A DNA stretch of 64,000 bases from JAKFWI01 sp031398975 (lineage in GTDB: Bacteria > Pseudomonadota > Alphaproteobacteria > Caulobacterales > Aquidulcibacteraceae), in contig JANNOI010000042.1 of NCBI GenBank assembly GCA_031398975.1, forward strand, positions 1 through 64,000, in the 5' to 3' direction. Below the pieces are notes generated by a model. The model saw nothing but the letters and a program-made list of their open reading frames with translations, had not been told where the DNA came from and searched no databases. The translations under genes were made by a program, and so were the position numbers. Position 1 is the first letter of the stretch. Every line of letters begins with the position of its first letter. Positions 42,585-51,746 of this stretch are shown here, in pieces.

Positions 42585-45088
42585 GAGGGCGCGCTCCCCG
42601 GCTTGCGCAGGAACAGCCCCGCCAGCGGCGCGAAGGCGTTGTCCGGAGCGGGCGAGGGGCGCTGTTTGGCGGGCGAAGGCGCGCGCCAGAAGGAAGAAGC
42701 GCCGTCTGGGGCGGGGTCCGTCGGGGCTGGGGCGGCGCGGTAGCCCAGCGCGCGCAATAGGGCCGGCATCTGCGCCAGGGGCAGGCCCACCGCGCCCGCC
42801 AGCGCCTCCGACAGCGGAAAATCCCCGCCCGCGGTGCGCGCAGCCTGGGCGAGGCCGGCCATCCGCTCGAGCGCGGCGGGGCGGACCGCGGCGGGCCCGG
42901 CCGGGCGGAAGCCGGCGGCGGCGTAATCGGGCCAGGTGAGTTCGTCTTCGCACGGCGCGCTGAGCGCGGCGCGCGCCGGCAGAAACGCCCGCCCCCCCGT
43001 TTGCGCCCGGCGCAGCGCGGCGTGCAGGCGCACCGCCTCCCAGCGCTGGAGGGCCGGCAGGAAGATGGTATGGCGGCCGAGCCGCACCCCCAGGCGCGCC
43101 AGCAGCTGGCGGTCCGCGGTGGAGAGTGCGGCGGCCAGTTCCTGGGCGCCCGCCCGGTCCAGCGCGCCCGCGCCCTCGAGCAGACGGAACACAAGGCCCC
43201 GCCCCGCGCCAGAAAGCGCGCCCGCGCGGGCGGCCGCCTCCAGCCGCGCCAGCGGGGCGAGCCGGCGCGCCACGGTATCGCGCAGCCACGCCGTGACGGC
43301 GGCCTCCGCACGCGCCCGCGCCGCCGGATCGCCCGCCTCGCCCCCGATCAAAGCGGCTTGCGGCCGCAAGGGGTTGGCCGGGGCGAGCCTCGCCACCGCC
43401 GCCTCCCCGCTCCAGATCGTGGCGTCGCGGGCGAGGCGGAAATGCTGGCCTTCGGACAGGGCGGCGAGGCGGCGGTTCACCTCCGGGCGCAGCGCCCGCA
43501 TGGCCGCCCCACGCACGGCTTTGCCCTCCCTATCGCCGGCGCGGCTGTCGGGGGCGAAGGAAAGGCCATGCAGGCGGCCCACATAATGGCCCTCCACGCG
43601 CACCGCGCCGTCGGCGGCGATGGCGGCGGACAGAGCCTCCTCTCGCGTTAGCCCGCGCATCAGGGCGCTCGTGCGGCGGTCGATAAAGCGCTGTGTCAGG
43701 GCGGCGTGCAGCGCGTCGGAGAGGCGATCCTCGATCGCGCGGGCGCGGGCGCGCCAATGGGGGGCGTCGCCCAGCCAATCGGCGCGATTGGCGATGTAGC
43801 TCCAGGTGCGGACATGGGCGAGGCGCGCCTGGAGCGCGTCCATCTCCCCCTCCAGCCGGTCCAGCTTTTCGAGCTCTTTCGCCACCCAGCTCTCCGGCAG
43901 TGTCCCCTCCCCCAGCAGATGGCCGGCGATTGCGGAGACGAGGCGGGCGTGCTCGTCCGGCGTGGTCTTGCGAAAGTCGGGTATGAGGCAGGCCTCCCAG
44001 AGCCGGCGCACCGCCGCTGGGCCGCGGGCGCGGTCCATCAACGCCTCTTCCCCCATCACCCGCTTCAGCACCGCCTCGTCCAGCGCCCCGCGCACGCGCA
44101 TCAGGCCGGGGCTGTCCGGGGGCCGCTCCAGCGACGCCAGCAGGGCCGCGGGACTGGTGAAATCGAGCGCCGCGGAGCGCCATTCCACCGCCTGCACCGG
44201 CTCGAAACGGTGGTTCTCCACCCGCTCGACCGTCTCCTCGTCAAGCGGCGGGCAGTCGCCCGTCTCACCGAACTGGCCGTCGGTGCGGAAGCGCCCGGCG
44301 CGGCCGGCGATCTGGGCGATCTCGTCGGGGCGCAAGGCGCGCCGGCGGCGGCCGTCGAACTTCGCCTGGGCGGCGAAGGCCACGTGATCGACGTCCATAT
44401 TGAGGCCCATGCCGATGGCGTCGGTGGCTACCAGGAAATCGACCTCGCCCGATTGGTAGAGCGCGACCTGGGCGTTGCGCGTGCGCGGGCTCAAAGCCCC
44501 CATCACCACCGCCGCCCCGCCCCGCTGGCGCCGGATCAGCTCGGCGATGGCGTAGACCTCCTCGGCGCTGAAGGCCACGATCGCGGTGCGCTTGGGCAGG
44601 CGGGTGATCTTGCGCGCCCCGGCGTAGGAGAGCGTGGAGAAGCGCTCGCGGCGCACGATCTCGGCCTCCGGCGCAAGCCGGCGCAGCACCGGGCGCATCA
44701 CGTCGGAGCCCAGCAGCATGGTTTCCCCGCTCCCCCGCGCGCGCAGGATGCGATCGGTAAAGACATGGCCGCGATCGGGATCGGCGGCGAGCTGGATCTC
44801 GTCCACGGCGAGGAATTGCGTGCGCCGCTCAAGCGGCATCGCCTCCACGGTGCACACGAAATAGCGGGCCGTCTCGGGGGCGATCTTCTCCTCGCCCGTG
44901 ATCAGCGCCGCCGCGCGCACGCCCTTGGCCTTGACGACTTTGTCGTACACTTCGCGCGCCAACAGCCGCAGCGGCAGGCCGATCATGCCGTCGCTGTGGG
45001 CGAGCATCCGCTCGATCGCCAGATGTGTTTTGCCGGTATTGGTGGGGCCCAACACGGCGGTGACACGGGCGGCGTCTGGCGGTCTCAT
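42581..45088 (-). CDS. SUV3-like DEAD/DEAH-box RNA helicase
   Basis: An 835-residue helicase of the SUV3 family, whose mitochondrial member degrades RNA with PNPase. Motif I is GPTNTGKT (near 13-20), motif II is AVDEIQ (near 95), and motif VI is AQIAGRAGRFR (near 255). The long C-terminal half has the SUV3-type helical region and an Ala/Arg-rich tail. In Alphaproteobacteria this gene typically precedes an S4 gene and fdxA. A CtrA-type box and clustered GANTC sites lie in its 238-bp upstream gap. Confidence 0.88.
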   Translation of the reverse strand: MRPPDAARVTAVLGPTNTGKTHLAIERMLAHSDGMIGLPLRLLAREVYDKVVKAKGVRAAALITGEEKIAPETARYFVCTVEAMPLERRTQFLAVDEIQLAADPDRGHVFTDRILRARGSGETMLLGSDVMRPVLRRLAPEAEIVRRERFSTLSYAGARKITRLPKRTAIVAFSAEEVYAIAELIRRQRGGAAVVMGALSPRTRNAQVALYQSGEVDFLVATDAIGMGLNMDVDHVAFAAQAKFDGRRRRALRPDEIAQIAGRAGRFRTDGQFGETGDCPPLDEETVERVENHRFEPVQAVEWRSAALDFTSPAALLASLERPPDSPGLMRVRGALDEAVLKRVMGEEALMDRARGPAAVRRLWEACLIPDFRKTTPDEHARLVSAIAGHLLGEGTLPESWVAKELEKLDRLEGEMDALQARLAHVRTWSYIANRADWLGDAPHWRARARAIEDRLSDALHAALTQRFIDRRTSALMRGLTREEALSAAIAADGAVRVEGHYVGRLHGLSFAPDSRAGDREGKAVRGAAMRALRPEVNRRLAALSEGQHFRLARDATIWSGEAAVARLAPANPLRPQAALIGGEAGDPAARARAEAAVTAWLRDTVARRLAPLARLEAAARAGALSGAGRGLVFRLLEGAGALDRAGAQELAAALSTADRQLLARLGVRLGRHTIFLPALQRWEAVRLHAALRRAQTGGRAFLPARAALSAPCEDELTWPDYAAAGFRPAGPAAVRPAALERMAGLAQAARTAGGDFPLSEALAGAVGLPLAQMPALLRALGYRAAPAPTDPAPDGASSFWRAPSPAKQRPSPAPDNAFAPLAGLFLRKPGSAPS

Positions 45089-45194
45089 GGACGCTCCTGG
45101 AACGCTCTGGGCGCCGCTCCGGGCGCGCTCCTGGCGGGCTCGCTCTTGGCGCCTCGATCTTGGCGCAAAGGCGGGCCAAACAGAAGGAACCGGG

Positions 45195-45230
45195 AACGAA
45201 TCATCGACGAATCAGCTTCTGTGATTCGTT
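45195..45230. promoter_or_regulatory. Inverted repeat with three GANTC sites
   Basis: AACGAATCA and its complement TGATTCGTT frame an 18-nt loop. Three GANTC sequences (45198, 45209, 45223) occur within 30 bp. GANTC is the target of the alphaproteobacterial methylase CcrM. In the 238-bp gap 45089-45326 this is one of two notable elements; the other is the CtrA-type box. Confidence 0.6.
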
Positions 45231-45259
45231 CTTGATCTGATCACCGCTAGATCTTGGGT

Positions 45260-45274
45260 TTAACCCACGATTAA
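45260..45274. promoter_or_regulatory. CtrA-type box TTAA-N7-TTAA
   Basis: TTAACCCACGATTAA matches the CtrA consensus exactly and is rare by chance in this GC-rich DNA. A further TTAA occurs at 45296. It lies between the divergent helicase and DUF3108 start regions (DUF3108 is downstream in coordinates), so it may put one of them under cell-cycle control. Confidence 0.55.
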
Positions 45275-45326
45275 CCACTAATCCCTGGGCGGCGGTTAAC
45301 CATACCTGGCCCGCCGCCCGCCAATT

Positions 45327-46124
45327 CTAGCCGCCATTGACGCTCAGGCTGCGCGCTTCGAGCACCGCAACGCCCACATCCTCGGTCGGCATCTCCACCC
45401 GCACGGGCGCATAGAGGCCGCCTTGCAGGGGGGCGAACAGGAATTTGAGCGGCTGGTCGAAGGCTTCCTGCTTCTCGCCCGGATCGGGCTTCCTGAAGCC
45501 GGCGATGCGCTTATAGGCCACCGAGCAGCGGAACGCCTGGCCCTTCCACGCTCCCGTCGCCACCGCCTCGCGCCCGTCCGGGCGGAACACGAGATCAAAC
45601 CGGCCGCGCCCGTCAAACACCTTGATCGTGCGGTTGCAGGGATCGCGCAGGCCCGGCATGGCCAGCATCTCCACGAACGAGGACACGCTGTCGGTGGCGC
45701 CGAGCTTTTGTTCGCGGGTGGCGGGGGGATCGCCCATCCCCATGGGCGGATCGGCCACGGTGACGACGTCCTGATCGGTGAACGAGACGGTAACCAGCCG
45801 GTTGCGCTTGCCGCCTTGGTGGCGATAGGCGGTAGGGCGGGCGCCGGCGGGCGTCAGGACGCCTTCGGAGGAGGCTTTATAATCCTGGCTGTCACCCACC
45901 ATCGAGCGCACGAGCCCGGTGGTTTTCTGGGTGGTGGCGGCCTTGTAGGCGGCGGCGTCGAACGTGACGTTGAGATCGAACCGGCCGGCCGTGAGGCCCC
46001 AGATCTTCATGTCGTAGGCGGCGGCGAAGGTGCGCGTCTCGGCCCCGGCCGGGCCGCTGGCCGCGAACAGGCCCGCCAGCGCGGCGGTGGCGGCGGCGGC
46101 GGCGAGAGTGAAGCGAGGTTTCAT
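45327..46124 (-). CDS. Exported DUF3108 protein
   Basis: A 265-residue secreted protein of the DUF3108 family, unrelated to any known enzyme. The N-terminal signal peptide (residues about 1-27, LAAAAATAALAGLFAASG) precedes a beta-rich domain with FAAAYDMKIWGLTAGRFDLN and TDSVSSFVEMLAMPG. The start at 46124 places the signal at the N-terminus. It is likely periplasmic. Its neighbour on the other side is cobT, transcribed divergently. Confidence 0.85.
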   Translation of the reverse strand: MKPRFTLAAAAATAALAGLFAASGPAGAETRTFAAAYDMKIWGLTAGRFDLNVTFDAAAYKAATTQKTTGLVRSMVGDSQDYKASSEGVLTPAGARPTAYRHQGGKRNRLVTVSFTDQDVVTVADPPMGMGDPPATREQKLGATDSVSSFVEMLAMPGLRDPCNRTIKVFDGRGRFDLVFRPDGREAVATGAWKGQAFRCSVAYKRIAGFRKPDPGEKQEAFDQPLKFLFAPLQGGLYAPVRVEMPTEDVGVAVLEARSLSVNGG

Positions 46125-46265
46125 CGGTCCCGTCCTTATCGCGATCCGGCGGCGTGTCCTGGACATTGCCCGCGCCTCTCAAGGTAGGAATGAAGGGAAT
46201 GGGGCGCAAATGCGGTGGGCGAGGACGCGCTTCCGTTCCACGGGCGAGCGTTTAGGGTGGCCCCC

Positions 46266-48122
46266 ATGTCCCAACCGGAAACGCCTGCCGAAATCTTCAA
46301 ACGCGCGCTGGTGCAATCCACCCGAGCGCTCGCCGGGGTGGAGGGGCTTGACGTCACGTTTGGGGCGGAAGGGCCGAAGCTGACCGCGGACCGGATCGTG
46401 CTGCCCCACCCGCCCCGGTCGATGACGATCGAGGAGGCCGCGCGCCTGCGCGGCGCCGCGGACGGGCTGGCGCTGCGCCTCGCCCACCACAACCCCGCCG
46501 CCCATACCCGCAACCGCCCCGAAGGCGCCCAGGCGCGGGAGCTGTTCGACGCGGCCGAGGACATGCGCTGCCAGGCGCTGGGCGCCAACGCCCTCGCCGG
46601 CGTGTCCGACAATCTCGACGCCGCGCTCGCGGACAAGTACGAGCGGCGCGGCTTTTCCCGCATGGAGGACCGCGCCGGCGCGCCGCTCGCCGATGCGCTG
46701 GCCATGCTGGTGCGCGAGCGCCTGACGGGCCGCAAGCCCCCCAAGGCCGTGCAAGGGGTGGTGGACGTCTGGCGCGCCGAGATCGAGGCCAAGGCCGGCA
46801 AGACGCTCGATCGGCTCGCGGCGCGGGTGGAGGATCAAGCCCGCTTCGCCCAGGCGGCGCGGGACCTGCTCCGCGATCTCGACCTCGGGGAGGATCTGGC
46901 GGGCGAGCAGGAGCGCGCCGACGCCGAGGACGAGGCCCGAGAGCACCCCCCGAACGCCGAGGACAGCTCCTCCGAGGAGGACGAGGGCGATCAGGACGAG
47001 GGCGCGGCCGAAGCCCAAGGCATGGAGTCCGAGATCGAGGCCGAAGGCCAGATCGAAGCCCGCATCGAGGCCGATCCCGACGCCACCCCGACCGAAGACG
47101 CCGATACCGATGACGGCGTAAAGCCCCGGCGCGCGCAGTTCCGGCCCGAGCACGACGACCCGAACGCCCAGTACGCCGTGTTCACCCGCGCCCATGACGA
47201 GACGATCGCCGCCGAAGCGCTATGCGACCCCGACGAGCTGGCGCGCCTGCGCACCTATCTCGATCAGCAACTCAAGCCGCTGCAGAGCGTGGTCGGGCGC
47301 CTCGCCAACCGCCTTCAGCGGCGCCTGCTCGCCAAGCAGAACCGCGCCTGGACGTTCGATCTTGAAGAAGGCCTGCTCGACAGCGCGCGCCTGACCCGCG
47401 TGATCGTGGACCCGCTCTCTGCGCTTTCCTTCAAGCAGGAGGACGACGTCGATTTCCGCGACACGGTTGTGACGCTGCTGCTGGACAATTCGGGCTCCAT
47501 GCGCGGGCGCCCGATCATGGTGGCGGCGCTCTGCGCCGATATACTGGCGCGCACGCTCGAGCGGTGCGGGGTCAAGGTGGAGATCCTGGGCTTTACGACC
47601 CGCGCCTGGAAAGGCGGGATCAGCAAGGAGGATTGGCTGAAGGCCGGCCGGCCCGCCCACCCGGGGCGGCTGAATGATTTGCGCCACGTGATCTACAAAT
47701 CCGCCGACGCTCCCTGGCGCAGGGCCCGCCGCAATCTGGGCTTGATGATGCGCGAAGGCTTGCTGAAAGAGAACATTGACGGGGAAGCGCTGCTTTGGGC
47801 CCATGACCGGCTGGCGGGCCGGCCCGAGCAGCGCCGCATCCTCATGGTGATCTCCGACGGGGCGCCGGTGGATGATTCCACCCTGTCCTCCAATCCTGGC
47901 AATTATCTGGAAAAGCACTTGCGCGCCGTGATCGCCCATATCGAAACCCATAGCCCGGTGGAGCTCATCGCGATCGGCATCGGGCACGACGTGACCCGCT
48001 ATTACCGCCGCGCCGTGACCATCGTGGACGCCGAACAGCTGGGCGGCGCCATGACCGACAAGCTGGCCGAATTGTTCGACGAGGCCCCGCCCGCCACCGC
48101 CCCGCGCCGACGCGCCGCGTGA
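46266..48122 (+). CDS. cobT: Cobaltochelatase CobT subunit
   Basis: A 618-residue partner of CobS in the aerobic cobalamin pathway, where the CobNST complex inserts cobalt into hydrogenobyrinate diamide. A helical N-terminal domain precedes an acidic, disordered linker (residues about 215-285, rich in Asp/Glu) and a C-terminal von Willebrand A-type domain with the MIDAS motif LLDNSGSM (near 405-412) and VISDGAPVDDST. CobS and CobN are not in this window. The GTG of the next gene overlaps its stop (GTGA). Confidence 0.94.
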   Translation: MSQPETPAEIFKRALVQSTRALAGVEGLDVTFGAEGPKLTADRIVLPHPPRSMTIEEAARLRGAADGLALRLAHHNPAAHTRNRPEGAQARELFDAAEDMRCQALGANALAGVSDNLDAALADKYERRGFSRMEDRAGAPLADALAMLVRERLTGRKPPKAVQGVVDVWRAEIEAKAGKTLDRLAARVEDQARFAQAARDLLRDLDLGEDLAGEQERADAEDEAREHPPNAEDSSSEEDEGDQDEGAAEAQGMESEIEAEGQIEARIEADPDATPTEDADTDDGVKPRRAQFRPEHDDPNAQYAVFTRAHDETIAAEALCDPDELARLRTYLDQQLKPLQSVVGRLANRLQRRLLAKQNRAWTFDLEEGLLDSARLTRVIVDPLSALSFKQEDDVDFRDTVVTLLLDNSGSMRGRPIMVAALCADILARTLERCGVKVEILGFTTRAWKGGISKEDWLKAGRPAHPGRLNDLRHVIYKSADAPWRRARRNLGLMMREGLLKENIDGEALLWAHDRLAGRPEQRRILMVISDGAPVDDSTLSSNPGNYLEKHLRAVIAHIETHSPVELIAIGIGHDVTRYYRRAVTIVDAEQLGGAMTDKLAELFDEAPPATAPRRRAA

Positions 48123-49180
48123 AGCCGCTCTCCGTTCTGATGCTCGCGCTGGCGCTTGGCGTCCCTTCCGCTTGCGCGCAGGAGGAGCGCGTGGGGGACG
48201 GCTGGGCGGCGGTGGAGGTGCAAACTTTCCCGGCCGGGCCAGCAGGCGTGGGCGCGGGCGCGCACCCGGAAGCCGGCTCGAAAACCGGCCCGCTCGTCTT
48301 CGCCGGCGGCCTCGAGCTGCGCTCCCGCAGCGTCGAGTTCGGGGGCTTTTCGGGACTGCATGTCGGGGCGGACGGGCGTCTGCTCGCCGTGTCGGACGGC
48401 GGCAAATGGTTTTCCGCCCGCCTGGTGCTGGACCGGGACGGCGCACTGATCGGGCTCTCGAACCCGAAGATGGCGTGGATTTCCGACGCCGAGGGCGCGC
48501 CCCTCCACCGCAGCATCGGCCAGGACGCCGAAGCCCTCGCCCGCCTGCCGGACGGACGCTACGCCGTGAGCTTCGAGCGCTATCACCGCATCGCGCTTTA
48601 TGATTTGGACGCGCGCGGCCCCCGCGCGCCCGCAGAAGAGGGGCCCGCGATCCCCGTGGCGTTGCCGGGCAATGAGGGCCTGGAATCGCTCGCCCTCGGC
48701 CCCGACGGGGGCCTGGTCGCGGCCACGGAGTTCGACCCGTTCGGGAACGAAGGCGCCCGCGTGTATCGCTTGCCGCTGGCGGCGGGACAGAGCGCGGGCG
48801 AGGGGATCGGGCACACGCGGGCGGGCTATGCGCTGGTCGATCTCGCGCGGATGCCGGACGGCGATTATCTGGGCCTCGAGCGGTTCTACTTTCCCTTGAT
48901 CGGCTTCCGCACCGTGCTGCGCCGCTATCCCGGCCAGGGAGTGCGCGCCACCCCGCCCGTGCTCAAGGGGGAAGTATTGGGGGAGTTGAAGCCGCCGGAG
49001 CTGACCGATAATTTCGAAGGGATAGCCATCACGCCAGGGCCGCCTACCGGCCTGCGTATCTATCTGATCTCAGACAACAATTTCAAAAGCAATCAGCGGA
49101 CGCTGCTCTATGCGTTCGACCTGCCGGCGCCCCCCGCGCCTGCCGCGGAGGCGATCGGGGATCCTAAGCCGCTTCCTTGA
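48119..49180 (+). CDS. Esterase-like phytase-family lipoprotein/exported protein
   Basis: A 353-residue exported protein of the esterase-like phytase family (PF13449 type). An N-terminal signal peptide ends near SACAQEE. The beta-propeller-like body holds FGGFSGLHVGADGRLLAVSD, SFERYHRIALYD, GLESLALGPDG and ISDNNFKSNQRTLLYAF. No phytase active-site motif is visible, so the reaction is unknown. Its GTG start overlaps the cobT stop, so it is co-translated with cobT. It converges with rpmB. Confidence 0.82.
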   Translation: MKPLSVLMLALALGVPSACAQEERVGDGWAAVEVQTFPAGPAGVGAGAHPEAGSKTGPLVFAGGLELRSRSVEFGGFSGLHVGADGRLLAVSDGGKWFSARLVLDRDGALIGLSNPKMAWISDAEGAPLHRSIGQDAEALARLPDGRYAVSFERYHRIALYDLDARGPRAPAEEGPAIPVALPGNEGLESLALGPDGGLVAATEFDPFGNEGARVYRLPLAAGQSAGEGIGHTRAGYALVDLARMPDGDYLGLERFYFPLIGFRTVLRRYPGQGVRATPPVLKGEVLGELKPPELTDNFEGIAITPGPPTGLRIYLISDNNFKSNQRTLLYAFDLPAPPAPAAEAIGDPKPLP

Positions 49181-49454
49181 GCTTCTTCTTCAGCTCGCGG
49201 CGGATCTTGGTTGCGCGCGCGGAGAGCCGGTCTTCGCCCGCCTTCAACAAAAACGCGTCGAGCCCCCCCACGTGATCGACCGAGCGCAGGGCGGCGGCGG
49301 TGATGCGCAGGCGAAAGCCCTGGCCGAGGCTCTCGCTCGTCAGCGTCACCTTCACCAGGTTGGGCGCGAACTCCCGCTTGGTCTTGATGTTCGAGTGGCT
49401 GACCTTGTGGCCGATCTGACGATCGACCCCGGTGAGTTCGCAACGGCGGGACAT
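49164..49454 (-). CDS. rpmB: 50S ribosomal protein L28
   Basis: A 96-residue ribosomal protein of the large subunit. The conserved N-terminus MSRRCELTGVDRQIGHKVSH and KREFAPNLVKVTL are typical of alphaproteobacterial L28, which is longer than the E. coli protein. Its 3' end overlaps the esterase-like gene by 17 nt in convergent orientation. Confidence 0.96.
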   Translation of the reverse strand: MSRRCELTGVDRQIGHKVSHSNIKTKREFAPNLVKVTLTSESLGQGFRLRITAAALRSVDHVGGLDAFLLKAGEDRLSARATKIRRELKKKLKEAA

Positions 49455-49549
49455 CGGGCACGCTCAGGTGAAAGGAATACGAAGAGCGCGGAGCGATAGG
49501 GGAACGGCCCCGCCCGGTCAAGCCGGCGCGGGGTTTTGGTCGCTTCCCC

Positions 49550-50872
49550 TCACGAAGGCGTCACGCGCCAGATGATGTCGCCCACATCGTCGGCCACCAG
49601 CAGCGCGCCGGCGGCGTCCACCTCCACGCCGACGGGCCGCCCCTGGGCTCTGCCGTCCCCGTCGACGAAGCCTGTAAGAAAATCCTCCGGGGGGCCGTTG
49701 GGGGCGCCGTTGCGGAACGGCACGTAAACGACCTTGTAGCCGCTGAGCGTGGAGCGGTTCCAGGAGCCGTGCTGGCCGATGAACGCCCCGCCGCGAAAGC
49801 GCTCCGGGAAGGCGCCGGCCTCATAGAAGGTAAGCCCCAGCGAGGCGGTGTGAGAGCCTAGCGCATAGTCCGGCTTGATCGAGGCGGATACAAGATCAGG
49901 CTTCTGCTCGCCCGGCTTGAAGCGGGGATCGGGGTTCGTGCCGTAATAGGCGTAGGGCCAGCCATAGAAGCCGCCCTCGCGCACGCTCGTCAGGTAATCC
50001 GGCACGAGATCATCGCCCAGCAGGTCGCGCTCATTCACGACCGTCCAGAGCCTCGCTGCGCCCGGCGCCCAATCCATGCCGTTTGGATTGCGCAGGCCCG
50101 TGGCGTAGAGGCGCGCGCCGGAGCCGTCGGGGGCCAGCTCCCAGATCGCGGCGCGGCCCTCCTCCACCTTCATGCCCCGGTCGCCCACGTTCGACACCGA
50201 GCCTACCGACACATAAAGCTTCGAGCCGTCCGCGTTCGCGATCACATTGCGTGTCCAGTGGCCGTTATACTCCTTGTTGTAGGGCAGCGGCAGAACGGTT
50301 TGGGGGGCGGCGTCGATGCGGGTCTGGCCCGGCTCGAACGGAAAGCGCACCAACGCGTCGGTCTCGGCCACATAGAGCGCGCCGTTAAGGTACAGCATGC
50401 CGAAGGGCTGCTTCAGGCCGGCGACCAGCACCGTCTTGTACTCCGCCACCCCGTCCTTATCCGCGTCGCGCAGCAGGGTGATGCGATTGGGGCTTTTCTG
50501 GAGCGCCCCGGCGCGCTCCTGCACCCGCTGGGTCGCCCATTGCATGAAGGTTTTGGGCGGGCTGGGCTCGGTGGAGGATTCCGCCACCAGCACGTCGCCA
50601 TTGCTCAGCACATGGATCCAGCGCGGATGGTCGAGGCCCTCGGCGAAGCGCGCCACGCGGAAACCCGCCGGTGCGGCGGGCGCGGCGCCTTTAGGCCAGT
50701 GGTGGGCCGGCGCGATGCGGGTGGTGCCGAGGCTTTGTTGCTTCGGGGCGGGCAAAGCGGGGTCGGCGCCGAAGCCGGGCGTGCCGGGCGCTGGAGGCTC
50801 AGCCCCGCCGCACGCCGCCAGCAGGCCGGCGCAGAGGGTCGCCGCCAGCGTCTTGCGAAGGGTGAAAGGCAT
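49550..50872 (-). CDS. PQQ/sorbosone-type soluble glucose dehydrogenase-like lipoprotein
   Basis: A 440-residue exported beta-propeller of the sorbosone dehydrogenase/GSDH group. A lipobox LAAC (Cys near 20) ends the signal peptide, after which the propeller shows GLDHPRWIHVLSNGDVLVAES, GLKQPFGMLYLNGALYVAET, GLRNPNGMDWAPGAARLWTV and DDVGDIIWRVTPS. Family members oxidise sugars using PQQ and Ca2+. The start at 50872 removes an unconserved upstream stretch. It has no operon partner and no PQQ genes nearby. Confidence 0.86.
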   Translation of the reverse strand: MPFTLRKTLAATLCAGLLAACGGAEPPAPGTPGFGADPALPAPKQQSLGTTRIAPAHHWPKGAAPAAPAGFRVARFAEGLDHPRWIHVLSNGDVLVAESSTEPSPPKTFMQWATQRVQERAGALQKSPNRITLLRDADKDGVAEYKTVLVAGLKQPFGMLYLNGALYVAETDALVRFPFEPGQTRIDAAPQTVLPLPYNKEYNGHWTRNVIANADGSKLYVSVGSVSNVGDRGMKVEEGRAAIWELAPDGSGARLYATGLRNPNGMDWAPGAARLWTVVNERDLLGDDLVPDYLTSVREGGFYGWPYAYYGTNPDPRFKPGEQKPDLVSASIKPDYALGSHTASLGLTFYEAGAFPERFRGGAFIGQHGSWNRSTLSGYKVVYVPFRNGAPNGPPEDFLTGFVDGDGRAQGRPVGVEVDAAGALLVADDVGDIIWRVTPS

Positions 50873-51043
50873 GGGATCTCCATCGGCGGCCAAGCCTCAC
50901 ACAACCCCCCGCCCCGCCGCCCAGTTCCCGCCTCGCCCGTCAGGCGCCCGCGCCGCCCCCCTGTACAGCCGCGCGCGGGTGGCCAATGATATAATCTTTC
51001 GAACGGACGCCCCGGTCCGGTCGCCCGGCTGGAGAGCATTGCG

Positions 51044-51742
51044 ATGGGCCCCGCTTTGTCGTTCGAGCCGACGATGATCCGCTCGGAAAAGACGGCGCGC
51101 GCGCTGTATGAGGAGGCCAAGGCCAAGCCCGCGCGGGCGCGCTTCGGCTTCGGGCGGCGGGCGGCGCTCGTGAACGTGGATTTCCAGCAGGCCTATACCC
51201 GGCCCGACCTTTTCCCCGCCACCGCCTACGTCACCGATCCCCGCCAGATCGAGCATGTCAACGCGCTGGCCCGCCTCGCGCGCGGGGCGGGCTTTCCCGT
51301 CATCTGGACCCATGTGGCCTATGCCGAGGACGCGGGCGACGCCGGTGTCTGGGGAACCCGCACCGACACCCCCGACAGCCTGCAGAACATCAAACACGAT
51401 AGTCCCCGCCACGCCTTCGATCCCCGCTGCGAGATCGATGCGAAGGACTTCGTCTACACCAAGCGCATGCCTTCGGCGTTTTTCGAAAGCCCGCTCGGGA
51501 GCTATTTGGTCTGGCGCCAGGTCGATACGGTGATCGTCACGGGCGGCTCCACCTCCGGGTGCGTGCGCGCCACGGCGGTGGATTCCCTGAGCCGCGGCTA
51601 TCGCACGATCGTGCCCGAGGAATGCGTGGCGGACAAACACGAGAGCTACCATTTCGCCAATCTGACGGACCTGCTGTTGAAGTACGCCGATGTGGTGCCG
51701 GTGTCGGAGGCGCTTGCCTGGCTGCAGGCCCAGGCCGCTTAA
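51044..51742 (+). CDS. Isochorismatase-family cysteine hydrolase (N-carbamoylsarcosine amidase-like)
   Basis: A 232-residue hydrolase. The catalytic triad is visible as Asp in VNVDFQQAY (near 45), Lys in YTKRMPSAF (near 145) and Cys in TSGCVRATAVD (near 177). Such enzymes cut amide or carbamoyl bonds, releasing ammonia and CO2 in many cases. It starts a four-gene plus-strand operon: two deacetylase-like genes and a nitrilase-fold gene follow within a few nt each. An internal ATG (MIRSEKTARALYEEA) could be the real start. Confidence 0.9.
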   Translation: MGPALSFEPTMIRSEKTARALYEEAKAKPARARFGFGRRAALVNVDFQQAYTRPDLFPATAYVTDPRQIEHVNALARLARGAGFPVIWTHVAYAEDAGDAGVWGTRTDTPDSLQNIKHDSPRHAFDPRCEIDAKDFVYTKRMPSAFFESPLGSYLVWRQVDTVIVTGGSTSGCVRATAVDSLSRGYRTIVPEECVADKHESYHFANLTDLLLKYADVVPVSEALAWLQAQAA

Positions 51743-51746
51743 GCCC

